Assembly: GCA_944323775.1 (NCBI GenBank)
Contig: CALUTT010000029.1
Span: 1 to 64,000 of the forward strand
Direction: 5' to 3'
Length of the DNA: 64,000 nt
Origin: an uncultured Bacteroidales bacterium
Lineage (GTDB): Bacteria; Bacteroidota; Bacteroidia; Bacteroidales; UBA932
Part shown: positions 1 to 8,396 of the stretch, piece by piece
Layout of the letters: each line of letters starts with the position of its first letter
How positions within the stretch are numbered: position 1 is the first letter of the stretch
Made by a program: the position numbers and the translations under genes
Notes under the pieces: model-generated
Told to the model about the DNA's origin: nothing
Seen by the model: only the letters and a program-made list of their open reading frames with translations
Databases searched by the model: none

Positions 1-190
1 ACGAGGCCCCAGTACTCAGAGAAGCCGAAGCCTCGCTGACAGACCTCACCACAGGGGAAGACGCCGGCAACTTCGTCAGGCAGGACGACGGGACATGGAC
101 CCTCGACTACTCGGCTGTCCCCCTGCACTCCTACAGGCTCGAGGTCAGGGTCCCGGGACACGAACTCATCTGGGCGGAGCAGACCATGCC
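1..190 (+). repeat. Near-identical direct repeat, copy 1 (partner 1025-1214)
   Basis: Aligning bases 1-190 with 1025-1214 at a constant offset of 1024 gives 7 mismatches by hand count. Similarity falls off sharply after the shared ATGCC. The repeat lies within the two DUF4249 genes and marks a recent tandem duplication or gene conversion. Confidence 0.85.
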
Positions 191-806
191 AACATCTTAC
201 CCCTGGACGGAAAGTTATCATACTTACGCATACAATCCAGCATCGAAACAATACTTATGGATATGGGCCATGAAATACGATCCCGACACCGGAAAAAGAG
301 AATACGTTGAAAGAATTTGCACCGACCTCCCCTTCGTCGACGACTTCAACCTCACGGGAGATCTGTACATTCCTCAGACTGCCGATACAAATTACTACGG
401 AGCACCCGGGGAAAGCAAACTGTATCCTGCACTCGAAGGGAAGCCGCTACACAAGAGATTCCTGAGAATAGACTTCAAAGATTATGATGACATCAGCCAG
501 AACTATGAATTTGAAGTATCAGGTGATTTCCATGGCGATTTCTTCCACAATTACTTTGCTCTGAAACCAACGCATTACATTCCATACGATGATGAAGGGT
601 ATCTCGCCGCCGCCAACGTCTCCCCGGAGTTTGACCGCTACCTCAGGGATGCCGTCTACCTCCAGCAACTCGCCGAATCCTCCGACCTGTCCTCAATCTA
701 CATCAGGGACAACATCTTCACCAACATCAGCGGTGGTCTCGGAATTTTCGGAGCATACACGGGCTCACAGCTGGAGTGGGCATATTGGTATGTTACGGAA
801 GAATAG
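1..806 (+). CDS. DUF4249 family lipoprotein, 5' end outside window
   Basis: The reading frame is open from base 3, so the gene starts before the window; 267 codons are visible and end at a TAG. The product matches the 353-residue gene immediately downstream, whose family (DUF4249) consists of surface or periplasmic lipoproteins encoded beside TonB-dependent receptors. Shared stretches include DPDTGKRE and the C-terminal RDNIFTNISGGLGIFGA. The first ~190 bases are almost identical to bases 1025-1214 and then the two genes diverge abruptly. After the common EQTMP the first copy is about 24 residues shorter, which suggests an internal deletion or a recombination junction. An internal ATG at 186 would lose the conserved N-terminal half, so it is not the start. 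The exact role is unknown; help in substrate capture for the adjacent receptor is inferred. Confidence 0.8.
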   Translation, partial: EAPVLREAEASLTDLTTGEDAGNFVRQDDGTWTLDYSAVPLHSYRLEVRVPGHELIWAEQTMPTSYPWTESYHTYAYNPASKQYLWIWAMKYDPDTGKREYVERICTDLPFVDDFNLTGDLYIPQTADTNYYGAPGESKLYPALEGKPLHKRFLRIDFKDYDDISQNYEFEVSGDFHGDFFHNYFALKPTHYIPYDDEGYLAAANVSPEFDRYLRDAVYLQQLAESSDLSSIYIRDNIFTNISGGLGIFGAYTGSQLEWAYWYVTEE

Positions 807-843
807 ACAGACCTTGCAAACTCCTTAGGAAAACAATTATGAC

Positions 844-1905
844 ATGATGGGAAACACACTACACATACTGCTCCCGGCCCTCTCCCTTGCCGCTGTACTA
901 TCCGCCTGCTCCAGGGAGATGGTGATGGACACGATGGAGGAGCCACGCGTTGTCGTGGAATGTGTGCTCTCGGACCGGAGCGTGCAGACGCTCGGCCTCT
1001 ACTACACCAAGGGCGCGTCCATGGACGAGGCCCCTGTACTCAAAGAGGCCGAAGTCTCGCTGACAGACCTCACCACAGGGGAAGACGCCGGCAACTTCGT
1101 CAGGCAGGACGACGGGACATGGACCCTCGACTATTCGGCTGTCCCCCTGCACTCCTACAGGCTCGAGGTCAGGATCCCGGGACACGAACTCATCTGGGCG
1201 GAACAGACCATGCCGTACAAATGCGAAGCCGTGTCCGTACATGCACCATTCTCAGACCTGAGTACAAGTTCAGGAGTGCACCCCACCGGCTGTATGATAG
1301 ACATAATGCCCAATGGATTTCACGTTGACGGAACTCCCCAATGGGTCAGAATCTGGGTACGCGCGCTGAACTACAATCCGGATACCGGAAAAAGGGAACC
1401 GGCGGAGTACATCTGCTCAGACGCGCCCAACATAGACAACTTCAACATCACCGGTGAGACATACGACCCGCCCGCATCCACCATCCTCTTCGCTGGACAA
1501 GAGTGTACGGGCTATCTGTATCCCGAACTCATAGGGAAACCGCTCCACAGGAGGTACCTCAGGCTCAATGTCTATCCGGAATCCGACCGGGCGTCATTCA
1601 ATATCGTCATTTCAGGCAGTTTCACGGACCCTTATTACGACTATGCACTGCTGCTTGGGCAGGAGGAAAGGGAGCCCGAGGATGACGAGGGAATTGTGCT
1701 GATCAATTTCGTCTCCGATGACTACGACCTCTATCTGCGCGATGCAACCTATTTCCAGATGCTCACGGAAACCTCCGACATGTCCTCCGTATCCGTAAGA
1801 GACAATATGTTCACCAACATCAACGGAGGACTCGGAATTTTCGGAGCAATGACGGAAACATATACCGGATGGTATCCGACCTATTTGCCTATTTTTGAAG
1901 ACTGA
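844..1905 (+). CDS. DUF4249 family lipoprotein
   Basis: A 353-residue product begins with a short hydrophobic signal and a lipobox ending LSAC (Cys22), so it should be an anchored lipoprotein. The body is the beta-rich DUF4249 fold, with the family-like C-terminus RDNMFTNINGGLGIFGA. ATG codons lie at 844 and 847; the second may be used equally well. It follows the partial paralogue by 37 bases and precedes the TonB-dependent receptor by 5 bases, so the three genes form one operon. Genes of this family are regularly paired with receptors in Bacteroidetes; a role as an accessory substrate-binding or assembly lipoprotein is inference, and the substrate is unknown. Confidence 0.88.
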   Translation: MMGNTLHILLPALSLAAVLSACSREMVMDTMEEPRVVVECVLSDRSVQTLGLYYTKGASMDEAPVLKEAEVSLTDLTTGEDAGNFVRQDDGTWTLDYSAVPLHSYRLEVRIPGHELIWAEQTMPYKCEAVSVHAPFSDLSTSSGVHPTGCMIDIMPNGFHVDGTPQWVRIWVRALNYNPDTGKREPAEYICSDAPNIDNFNITGETYDPPASTILFAGQECTGYLYPELIGKPLHRRYLRLNVYPESDRASFNIVISGSFTDPYYDYALLLGQEEREPEDDEGIVLINFVSDDYDLYLRDATYFQMLTETSDMSSVSVRDNMFTNINGGLGIFGAMTETYTGWYPTYLPIFED

Positions 1906-1910
1906 AGACA

Positions 1911-3929
1911 ATGGAACAGAACAGACTATTCTTACTTTTGGCCATATTTTCGTCCACGAGCCTGAGTGTGGTGGCGCAGGACTTGCCTCATGTCGACACC
2001 CTCGAAGCAGCGGTCGTCACAGACAGCAGAATGCTTGAAAAACGCAGCATGAACGAACTCAGCACAGACATTGAGGTCATAAGGGCCGTGGTATCCCCGC
2101 TGGGGGAGGGAGACGCGATACGATGGGTGCAGGCCCTGCCCGGCGTATCGTCAGGGGCTGACGGCACAACGGCATTTTATGTCAGGGGCAGCAATATGGG
2201 CAACAATCTCTTCTCGCTCGACGGTGTTCCCATATACGGGTACACCCATATGCTCGGGCTCACGACCGTGGTACCTACCAACGTGACGCAGAACGTCACG
2301 CTGACCAAGGGCGGCTTTGACGCAACTGAAAACAACTTCACTTCCGCACACCTGAGAATCGAATCAAAACGCCCGGACAAGGGATACAGGGTGAATGCAT
2401 CGCTGAACAATTTCCTTGCCGGCGTAGGAGGCGAAGCCAACTTCAACGACAGGTTTTCTTTCGTGGTCTCCGCAAGAATTTCACCGCTCACGCTGGAATA
2501 TAAAGCCGCCAGGGGACTCGCCGCTTCGCTTCTTGGCGGGATATCAGATTTCAATGCCCAGATCGGCGACCTGTACGGCAAATTCCGCTGGGATATCAGC
2601 GACAGGGACAATATCGAAATTTTCGGACTCGGCAGCCTCGACCGCTATTCGCTGTCGCTGTCTGCAGATTCCAGGCAAGGCTTCGGATGGCACAACGGAG
2701 TAACCCAGCTGCGCTACATTCATGCCGGTGCCCGGGGACAGTTCTCGGCTGCCGTGTCGTATAACGGATACGGCAACTCCCAGGAGGAAGACAAGGTTTT
2801 CCGGGGAGAGAGGAACTACCTCTCGCTGAAGTCCGACATGTCGGAGGCCACGGCCCGTATAGACAGGCTGCGGCGCATGGGCAGACGCGAGAGATTCTCG
2901 CTGAACTACGGGGTCAAATACCGTTATGCCCGGTTCGAGCCTGGACAGGTGAATTCGATAAACTCTCCCACCCCGGTCCATCTCGCCGACGCCTATATGC
3001 AGTTGCGGTTCGCAATACCGGGGAAACTTGAGCTCAAGGCAAATGCAAGGGAAAACTTCTTCCGCAACGGTAAAGATGCACTATGGTACAAAGACCCGTC
3101 CGGCAGCGCCTACGCAAAATGGAACATCACAAAAGCGTTTGCCGTCGAGGCCAGTTACGACTACCTCGTACAATACTACCACACGCTTGAGGGTCTGCCG
3201 GTAGGCTGGTCTACCGACATGCTCGTGCCCTCAGGCAAGAAGGTGAAGCCCGAAACGACCGAGCAGGCAAGTTTCGCCCTGTCGCTCGAATACCCGAGGC
3301 ACAAGGCCTCGATAGGAGCTTTCTACAGGGAGATGGACAACCTTGTATTCTACAAATACTCGCAGAGCATGTTCAACGGAGGTTTCGCGGTGTGGGAGGA
3401 TGACGTCGAGCAGGGACAGGGCCTCTCATACGGAGGAGAGTTCCTGTACGAATATCTCGGACGCAACTTCTATGCAAGGGCAGCCTACACTCTGTCGAAA
3501 ACCTCGCGCAGCGGTTTCCCGAGCTTCTATGACGGAGGGGAGTTCCACGCAAGGTTCGACCGCACCCACATGCTCAACATCCTTGCACAGTGGAAGGGGT
3601 TCTCGGCCTCGTTCACCCTGCAGAGCGGCCACTGGGAACATGGCGCCGCGATGACCTATCCGATGCACCTTTTCGATGAAACCGAGTGGACTGCAAGCTA
3701 CTATTCCGGCATATACAACTACCAGATGCCCATGGTCCTGAGACTCGACATTGGCTACCAGCACAGATTCGTCACGGGGAGATTCACACATGACCTGAAT
3801 GTCGGAATCTACAACGTCACCAACCATTTCAACCCCTTCACACTCTATTTCGATGCCGAAAGGGAGAAATGGATGGCCATCTCGCTGCTTCCCATAATGC
3901 CCAACTTCAGCTACAGGCTCACTTTCTGA
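1911..3929 (+). CDS. TonB-dependent outer-membrane receptor
   Basis: A 672-residue protein with an N-terminal signal peptide ending near VVAQ. The plug domain comes at about residues 45-150, with typical FYVRGSNMGNNLFSLDGVPI-like wording, followed by a long beta-barrel with alternating aromatic strands that ends in a terminal Phe (YRLTF). It lacks the N-terminal carboxypeptidase-like regulatory domain found in SusC-type receptors, which agrees with its pairing to DUF4249 lipoproteins rather than SusD. It would import a bulky substrate (siderophore, cofactor or glycan) using TonB energy; the substrate cannot be read from sequence. Its last 11 bases overlap the convergent prmC. Confidence 0.93.
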   Translation: MEQNRLFLLLAIFSSTSLSVVAQDLPHVDTLEAAVVTDSRMLEKRSMNELSTDIEVIRAVVSPLGEGDAIRWVQALPGVSSGADGTTAFYVRGSNMGNNLFSLDGVPIYGYTHMLGLTTVVPTNVTQNVTLTKGGFDATENNFTSAHLRIESKRPDKGYRVNASLNNFLAGVGGEANFNDRFSFVVSARISPLTLEYKAARGLAASLLGGISDFNAQIGDLYGKFRWDISDRDNIEIFGLGSLDRYSLSLSADSRQGFGWHNGVTQLRYIHAGARGQFSAAVSYNGYGNSQEEDKVFRGERNYLSLKSDMSEATARIDRLRRMGRRERFSLNYGVKYRYARFEPGQVNSINSPTPVHLADAYMQLRFAIPGKLELKANARENFFRNGKDALWYKDPSGSAYAKWNITKAFAVEASYDYLVQYYHTLEGLPVGWSTDMLVPSGKKVKPETTEQASFALSLEYPRHKASIGAFYREMDNLVFYKYSQSMFNGGFAVWEDDVEQGQGLSYGGEFLYEYLGRNFYARAAYTLSKTSRSGFPSFYDGGEFHARFDRTHMLNILAQWKGFSASFTLQSGHWEHGAAMTYPMHLFDETEWTASYYSGIYNYQMPMVLRLDIGYQHRFVTGRFTHDLNVGIYNVTNHFNPFTLYFDAEREKWMAISLLPIMPNFSYRLTF

Positions 3930-4797
3930 AACGGGAGTCCGGCTCACGGCATGCGCGGACGAAGCGGGGCTTGCCGTAAAGGTCAGGCAGCACTTCCACG
4001 GTCGTGAAGCCGCAGGAGCGCATCATGGATGCGGTCTGCGGACCGAAGGCCTCGTTGATTTCGAACAGCACGCATCCGTCAGGAGCAAGAAGGTCTGCTG
4101 CCCACGCAGCGCAGGCACGGTAGAATACGAGCGGGTCGTCATCCGGGACGAAAAGGGCAAGCCCGGGCTCATGGTCGAGCACATTGCTGCGCATCGCGGC
4201 ACGTTCACTCTCGAGGACATAGGGAGGATTGGAGACTATGAGGCCATACGGTCCCCTGCTCCTGACAAGTTCGGGGACGGGGCCCCTGATGTCCGCCTGC
4301 ACGAATTCCGGACCGGGAGCTGGAAACTGGGAACAGGCCAGTTCCAAAGCATCCCCCGATATGTCTACCGCAGTAACTTCGGTGCCGGGGAAATCCAGCC
4401 GGAGCGACCAGGCTATGCATCCGGAGCCGGTACAAAGATCCAGTACGCCGGCTTTTAGTCCCGATGCCCGCATGCGCTCTTCCGCAAGGCCGACAAGCTG
4501 CTCGGTCTCGGGACGCGGGATAAGCACTCTGCCGTCAACCTTGAAACGCCTGCCGCAGAATTCGGCATATCCCAGCACATACTGCAGCGGTTCCGCCTGC
4601 ATGAGCCTCTCCATGCAGGAAAGCAGCTCGGGAAGCACCCCGTCGGGTATGGCTCTGGACGGCTCGATGATGTGGGTGTAGCTTTTCACTCCCAGCTTCT
4701 CCCCGCAGAGCACAGAAACCATACCCCTCGCCTCGGGCGAAGGGTACAGGGCTGACAGCCTGTGTACGGACTGCCTTATGAAGTCTGCAAGGAGCAC
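3919..4797 (-). CDS. prmC: Release factor glutamine methyltransferase PrmC (HemK)
   Basis: The 292-residue protein methylates the glutamine of the GGQ motif in release factors RF1/RF2, using S-adenosylmethionine. An N-terminal helical domain (about residues 1-75) precedes a Rossmann methyltransferase domain with the glycine-rich loop DLCTGSGCIA and the hallmark NPPY (in IVSNPPYVLE), which holds the substrate glutamine. RPETEQLV is also typical. Length is normal for the family. It lies 4 bases after ddl in the minus-strand group PBP1A-ddl-prmC, and its 3' end overlaps the convergent TonB receptor gene by 11 bases. Confidence 0.94.
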   Translation of the reverse strand: MLLADFIRQSVHRLSALYPSPEARGMVSVLCGEKLGVKSYTHIIEPSRAIPDGVLPELLSCMERLMQAEPLQYVLGYAEFCGRRFKVDGRVLIPRPETEQLVGLAEERMRASGLKAGVLDLCTGSGCIAWSLRLDFPGTEVTAVDISGDALELACSQFPAPGPEFVQADIRGPVPELVRSRGPYGLIVSNPPYVLESERAAMRSNVLDHEPGLALFVPDDDPLVFYRACAAWAADLLAPDGCVLFEINEAFGPQTASMMRSCGFTTVEVLPDLYGKPRFVRACREPDSRFRK

Positions 4798-4801
4798 TCT
4801 T

Positions 4802-5818
4802 TCAGGAATTCTCGATCACCGTGCTCAGGAACGAGGTCATGTCGAGACCGGCAGTGCGCACCATTCTGGGCACGAGCGATGCGCTTGTCATTCCGGGTAT
4901 AGTGTTGATTTCAAGGAAATAGAGCCCGTCCGGCGCAAGTATATAGTCCATCCTGACCACGCCCTTGCATCCGAGCAGGGAGTATATGGCGGCTGTCGTG
5001 TCGGCGAGAAGGGCAGAATCCGCCCCGTCTATCGGAGCGGGACAGAGTTCCCTGCTGTGCCCGTTGTACTTGGCGTCATAGTCGAAATATTCGTTCTCGC
5101 TTACTATCTCGATGGGGGGAAGAGTGCGCACGCTGCCTGCATCGAGGTAGGCGGCACAAGTGAGTTCCCTGCCCGAAATTCCCTGCTCCACAAGCACTGT
5201 CGGCCCTTCGGAGAAAGCGAATTTGACCGCTTCCATCAAGCCGGATGCTTCGGTAACCCTGGTCACCCCGAAACTGCTCCCGCCCTGAGTGGGCTTTACG
5301 AACACGGGGAAGCGCAGCGTGCTCTCCACCTTTGAGCAGAAGGCCTCCAGGTCCATGCCCTCCCTTACATAGGCGTCCGGCGCACACTTGACGACACCCT
5401 GTCCCCGGACCATGGCCTTGCATGCGAACTTGTCGAAGGCAACGGTGCTGACGTAGGAACTGCAGGTGCTGAAAGGTATCCCGAGCATCTCGAGATAACC
5501 CTGCAGCCGCCCGTTCTCGCCGGGCGAGCCGTGCTGCATGATATAGGCGAAGTCGAACCGGACCTTCTGGCCGAGCAGCGTTACCGAGAAGTCAGTCTTG
5601 TCAACCTGGGGCTGCGCGCCTTCGGGAAAGGTAACACGCATGGAATTCCTTTTCCTGCATGCGACCAGAGACCATTTCCCGAAACGGGCATAGATCTCAT
5701 AGACATCATATTCATTGCCGTCGATACGGGAAGCGACAAATTCTCCACTGCGACATGAAACCTCACACTCGGAGCTGTCGCTGCCATAAATCACTGCAAT
5801 AGTGCCGTACTTGCCCAT
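4802..5818 (-). CDS. ddl: D-alanine--D-alanine ligase
   Basis: A 338-residue cytoplasmic ATP-grasp enzyme making the D-Ala-D-Ala dipeptide for peptidoglycan. N-terminal GTIAVIYGS, the central HGSPGENG substrate loop, the ATP-binding FVKPTQGGSSFGV, and the C-terminal metal-binding LEINTIPGMT are all visible. The frame extends 45 codons upstream, but those would lie inside the preceding PBP gene. The ATG at 5818 (MGKYGTIAVIYG) fits the family start and leaves a 10-base gap after the PBP stop. Its neighbour is a penicillin-binding protein, so substrate-making and cross-linking steps are co-transcribed. Confidence 0.95.
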   Translation of the reverse strand: MGKYGTIAVIYGSDSSECEVSCRSGEFVASRIDGNEYDVYEIYARFGKWSLVACRKRNSMRVTFPEGAQPQVDKTDFSVTLLGQKVRFDFAYIMQHGSPGENGRLQGYLEMLGIPFSTCSSYVSTVAFDKFACKAMVRGQGVVKCAPDAYVREGMDLEAFCSKVESTLRFPVFVKPTQGGSSFGVTRVTEASGLMEAVKFAFSEGPTVLVEQGISGRELTCAAYLDAGSVRTLPPIEIVSENEYFDYDAKYNGHSRELCPAPIDGADSALLADTTAAIYSLLGCKGVVRMDYILAPDGLYFLEINTIPGMTSASLVPRMVRTAGLDMTSFLSTVIENS

Positions 5819-5828
5819 AATATTTATA

Positions 5829-8228
5829 TCAATTGAAATAATAGTCTTCGTAATCCTCGGACGAGGGTTCCGCGGCGCCAGCCGAATCGGGGCGCGCATC
5901 GCTGTACCCATCGAGGGATATGCCCTGCCCCTCGCAGCTGAAGTCAAAGTCAAAGCCGGAAGGTGCGGTAAAGCTGTCCGTCTCCATGGACCATCCTATG
6001 GTAGGATCCGCGAGGCATTTCTTCATCCAGATGCCCCATATCGGCAGCGCCATGTTGGAGCCGCTTCCGAGGGCAAGGGAATTGAAGTGCACCTGCCTGT
6101 CTTCGCCGCCGACCCACACGCCGGCGGTAATGTTGGGGGTATAGCCTATGAACCAGCCGTCCGAGTTGTCGTTGGTGGTTCCGGTCTTGCCCGCAATCTG
6201 GCCCCTGAGCCCGTATACGGAACGCAGGCGCGAACCTGTGCCTTCGTTGACAACTCCCTGCATCAGGTTGACCATCAGATATGCCGTCTGCTCGGATATC
6301 GCCTCCTGCCTCTGGGTGGTATACTCGCCTATCACGCGGCCTTCGCTGTCAGTGATCCTGGTGATGTACTGCGGAGTCACATAGGCCCCCTTTGAAGGGA
6401 AGGTGTTGTAGGACGACACCATGTCGAACACGCTGACATCGGCCGGTCCGGCACAGAGCGAATAGACCTCGTCAATATGCGTGCGTATACCCATCTGGTG
6501 CATCATGCGCACCAGGGCCGCCGGGCCGAGCTCCTTCATCAGGAAGGCGGATATGTTGTTGGAGCTGTGGGCGAGCCCCCACTTGAGCGTGACGGTCTGT
6601 CCGAGCCACTCTTCCCTGTCGGTGCTGCGCGGAGTCCAGGTGGTCCCGTCATACAGCACGAAAGTCTGAGACTGGTTGACGACTTTGTCGCAGGGACTCA
6701 GGCCCTCCTGCATCGCAAGCGTATAGAGGAAAGGCTTGATCGTGGAGCCTATCTGGCGCTTGCCCTGGCGCACGTTGTCATACTTGAAGTAGCGGTAGTT
6801 CGGACCTCCGACATAGGCCTTGATATGGCCGGTGCCGGGCTCGATGGCCATGAATCCGCAACGCAGTATGGACTTGTAGTACCTTATCGAGTCGTCGGGC
6901 GTCATCGTGGTGTCCACGTACCCCTTGTCATTCCACGCAAACACGCGCATCTTCACCGGCTTGTCGAACTGGGCGTATATCTCCTTGTCCGGGACTCCGG
7001 CACGGTGCTGCAGACGGTAGCGGTCGCTCCAGCGGCGGGCCTGCTGCATAAGGGTCTGCACGGTCTTCGAATCAACGTTGTCGGCAAAGGGCTTGTTCCT
7101 CTTCCAGCGCACTTCCCTGTCGAAGGACTTCTGGAGGTTCTTCCCGAGGTGCTCGGCCACCGCCTCCTCGGCATACTGCTGCATGCGGTAGTTGATGGTG
7201 GTGTATATCTTGAGCCCGTCGCGGTCGAGGTCATATTCAGAGCCGTCAGGCTTCCTGTTCTTGGTCAGCCATCCGTAGACCGGATCGTTCCTCCAGCGCA
7301 GGGAGTCGATACGGTAGTCCTCGACATACTGGTACTCCGACCTCTGCGGCTTTGACGCCGACATGTCCCGCCTCAGCATGTCCCTGAAATAGGGGGCCAG
7401 GCCGGCGTTGTGGTCCTGCACCTGATAGTTCAGGTTGATCGGGATCTGGATTATCGAATCACGCTCGGCCTTGCTGAGATAGCCGTTGCGTTCCATCTGC
7501 GATATCACGAAATTCCTTCTCTGGAGGGCATAGTCGGGATTGAGAACGGGGTTGTAGCGCGTGGGCTTGTTGACCATGCCCACGAGCATTGCGGCCTCCT
7601 CGACAGTAAGGTCGGCCGGATCCTTCGCGAAGAATGTTTCGGACGCGGCCTTGACTCCGTATGCCCCGCTCCCGAAGAATATCGAGTTCAGGTACATGTC
7701 GACGATTTCCTCCTTGGTGTAGTCCCGCTCGAGCTTCACAGCCGTGATCCACTCCTTGAATTTCGTGCAGACCATCACGGCCTGCCTCCATCCGGGGAAG
7801 TTGCTCTCCACCTCACGGCGAGGATAGAGGGTCTTGGCAAGCTGCTGGGTGATCGTGCTTCCTCCTCCCTGGCTCGAGTCACCGAGCAGTATGGTCTTCA
7901 CTGCTACCCTGGCAAGCCCGCGCATGTCTATGCCGGAATGGCGGTAGAAGCGGGAGTCCTCGGTCGCTATCGCGGCATCGACGAGGTAGGGAGACAGTTC
8001 GTCATAGCTGACGTATGTCCTGTTCTCTATATGGAAAGTGGTGAGCACCTCACCGTCATCTGCTATTATCTGGGTGGCGAGCTTGCTGTCGGGGTGTTCC
8101 AGCTCCTCGAAAGAAGGGATTTCGGCAAACAGTCCCACCAGCAGTAGCATTACCAGCAGTACCGCGAACGGGAGAGTCACCAGTATCCAGAACCACTTGA
8201 CTATTTTCTTGCGTGTCGTTGCTTTCAT
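5829..8228 (-). CDS. mrcA: Class A penicillin-binding protein (PBP1A type)
   Basis: A bifunctional peptidoglycan glycosyltransferase/transpeptidase of 799 residues. After a short basic cytoplasmic tail comes one membrane anchor, then the glycosyltransferase domain with ATEDSRFYRHSGID and GGSTITQQLAK. The transpeptidase domain has the catalytic serine motif GSTIKPF, SSNN, and KTGTT. The reading frame continues 25 codons upstream of the chosen ATG at 8228, but the residues MKATTRKKIVKWFW just before the anchor look like the natural start. A possible promoter element (TAATTTTG on the minus strand, 8301-8308) gives a leader of about 70 bases. First gene of the group with ddl and prmC. Confidence 0.94.
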   Translation of the reverse strand: MKATTRKKIVKWFWILVTLPFAVLLVMLLLVGLFAEIPSFEELEHPDSKLATQIIADDGEVLTTFHIENRTYVSYDELSPYLVDAAIATEDSRFYRHSGIDMRGLARVAVKTILLGDSSQGGGSTITQQLAKTLYPRREVESNFPGWRQAVMVCTKFKEWITAVKLERDYTKEEIVDMYLNSIFFGSGAYGVKAASETFFAKDPADLTVEEAAMLVGMVNKPTRYNPVLNPDYALQRRNFVISQMERNGYLSKAERDSIIQIPINLNYQVQDHNAGLAPYFRDMLRRDMSASKPQRSEYQYVEDYRIDSLRWRNDPVYGWLTKNRKPDGSEYDLDRDGLKIYTTINYRMQQYAEEAVAEHLGKNLQKSFDREVRWKRNKPFADNVDSKTVQTLMQQARRWSDRYRLQHRAGVPDKEIYAQFDKPVKMRVFAWNDKGYVDTTMTPDDSIRYYKSILRCGFMAIEPGTGHIKAYVGGPNYRYFKYDNVRQGKRQIGSTIKPFLYTLAMQEGLSPCDKVVNQSQTFVLYDGTTWTPRSTDREEWLGQTVTLKWGLAHSSNNISAFLMKELGPAALVRMMHQMGIRTHIDEVYSLCAGPADVSVFDMVSSYNTFPSKGAYVTPQYITRITDSEGRVIGEYTTQRQEAISEQTAYLMVNLMQGVVNEGTGSRLRSVYGLRGQIAGKTGTTNDNSDGWFIGYTPNITAGVWVGGEDRQVHFNSLALGSGSNMALPIWGIWMKKCLADPTIGWSMETDSFTAPSGFDFDFSCEGQGISLDGYSDARPDSAGAAEPSSEDYEDYYFN

Positions 8229-8396
8229 CGGCGGCAATTCATTTGAAAAACTTCCCCGGAAAATTGTCGTAATGAATATTACGACCCTCCGGAGCAGCTG
8301 CAAAATTAGCGATTATATTTTGAATTTTACCGAGTTTATGGTTTTCTTTGCAAATCTAAAAATGAAAGACATTCAGAAATGGACGGGAATTCAGCA

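Noticed and set aside
4778..5335. A 185-codon plus-strand frame opposite ddl
   Set aside because: The text has no domain and lies wholly antisense to the strongly conserved ATP-grasp gene.
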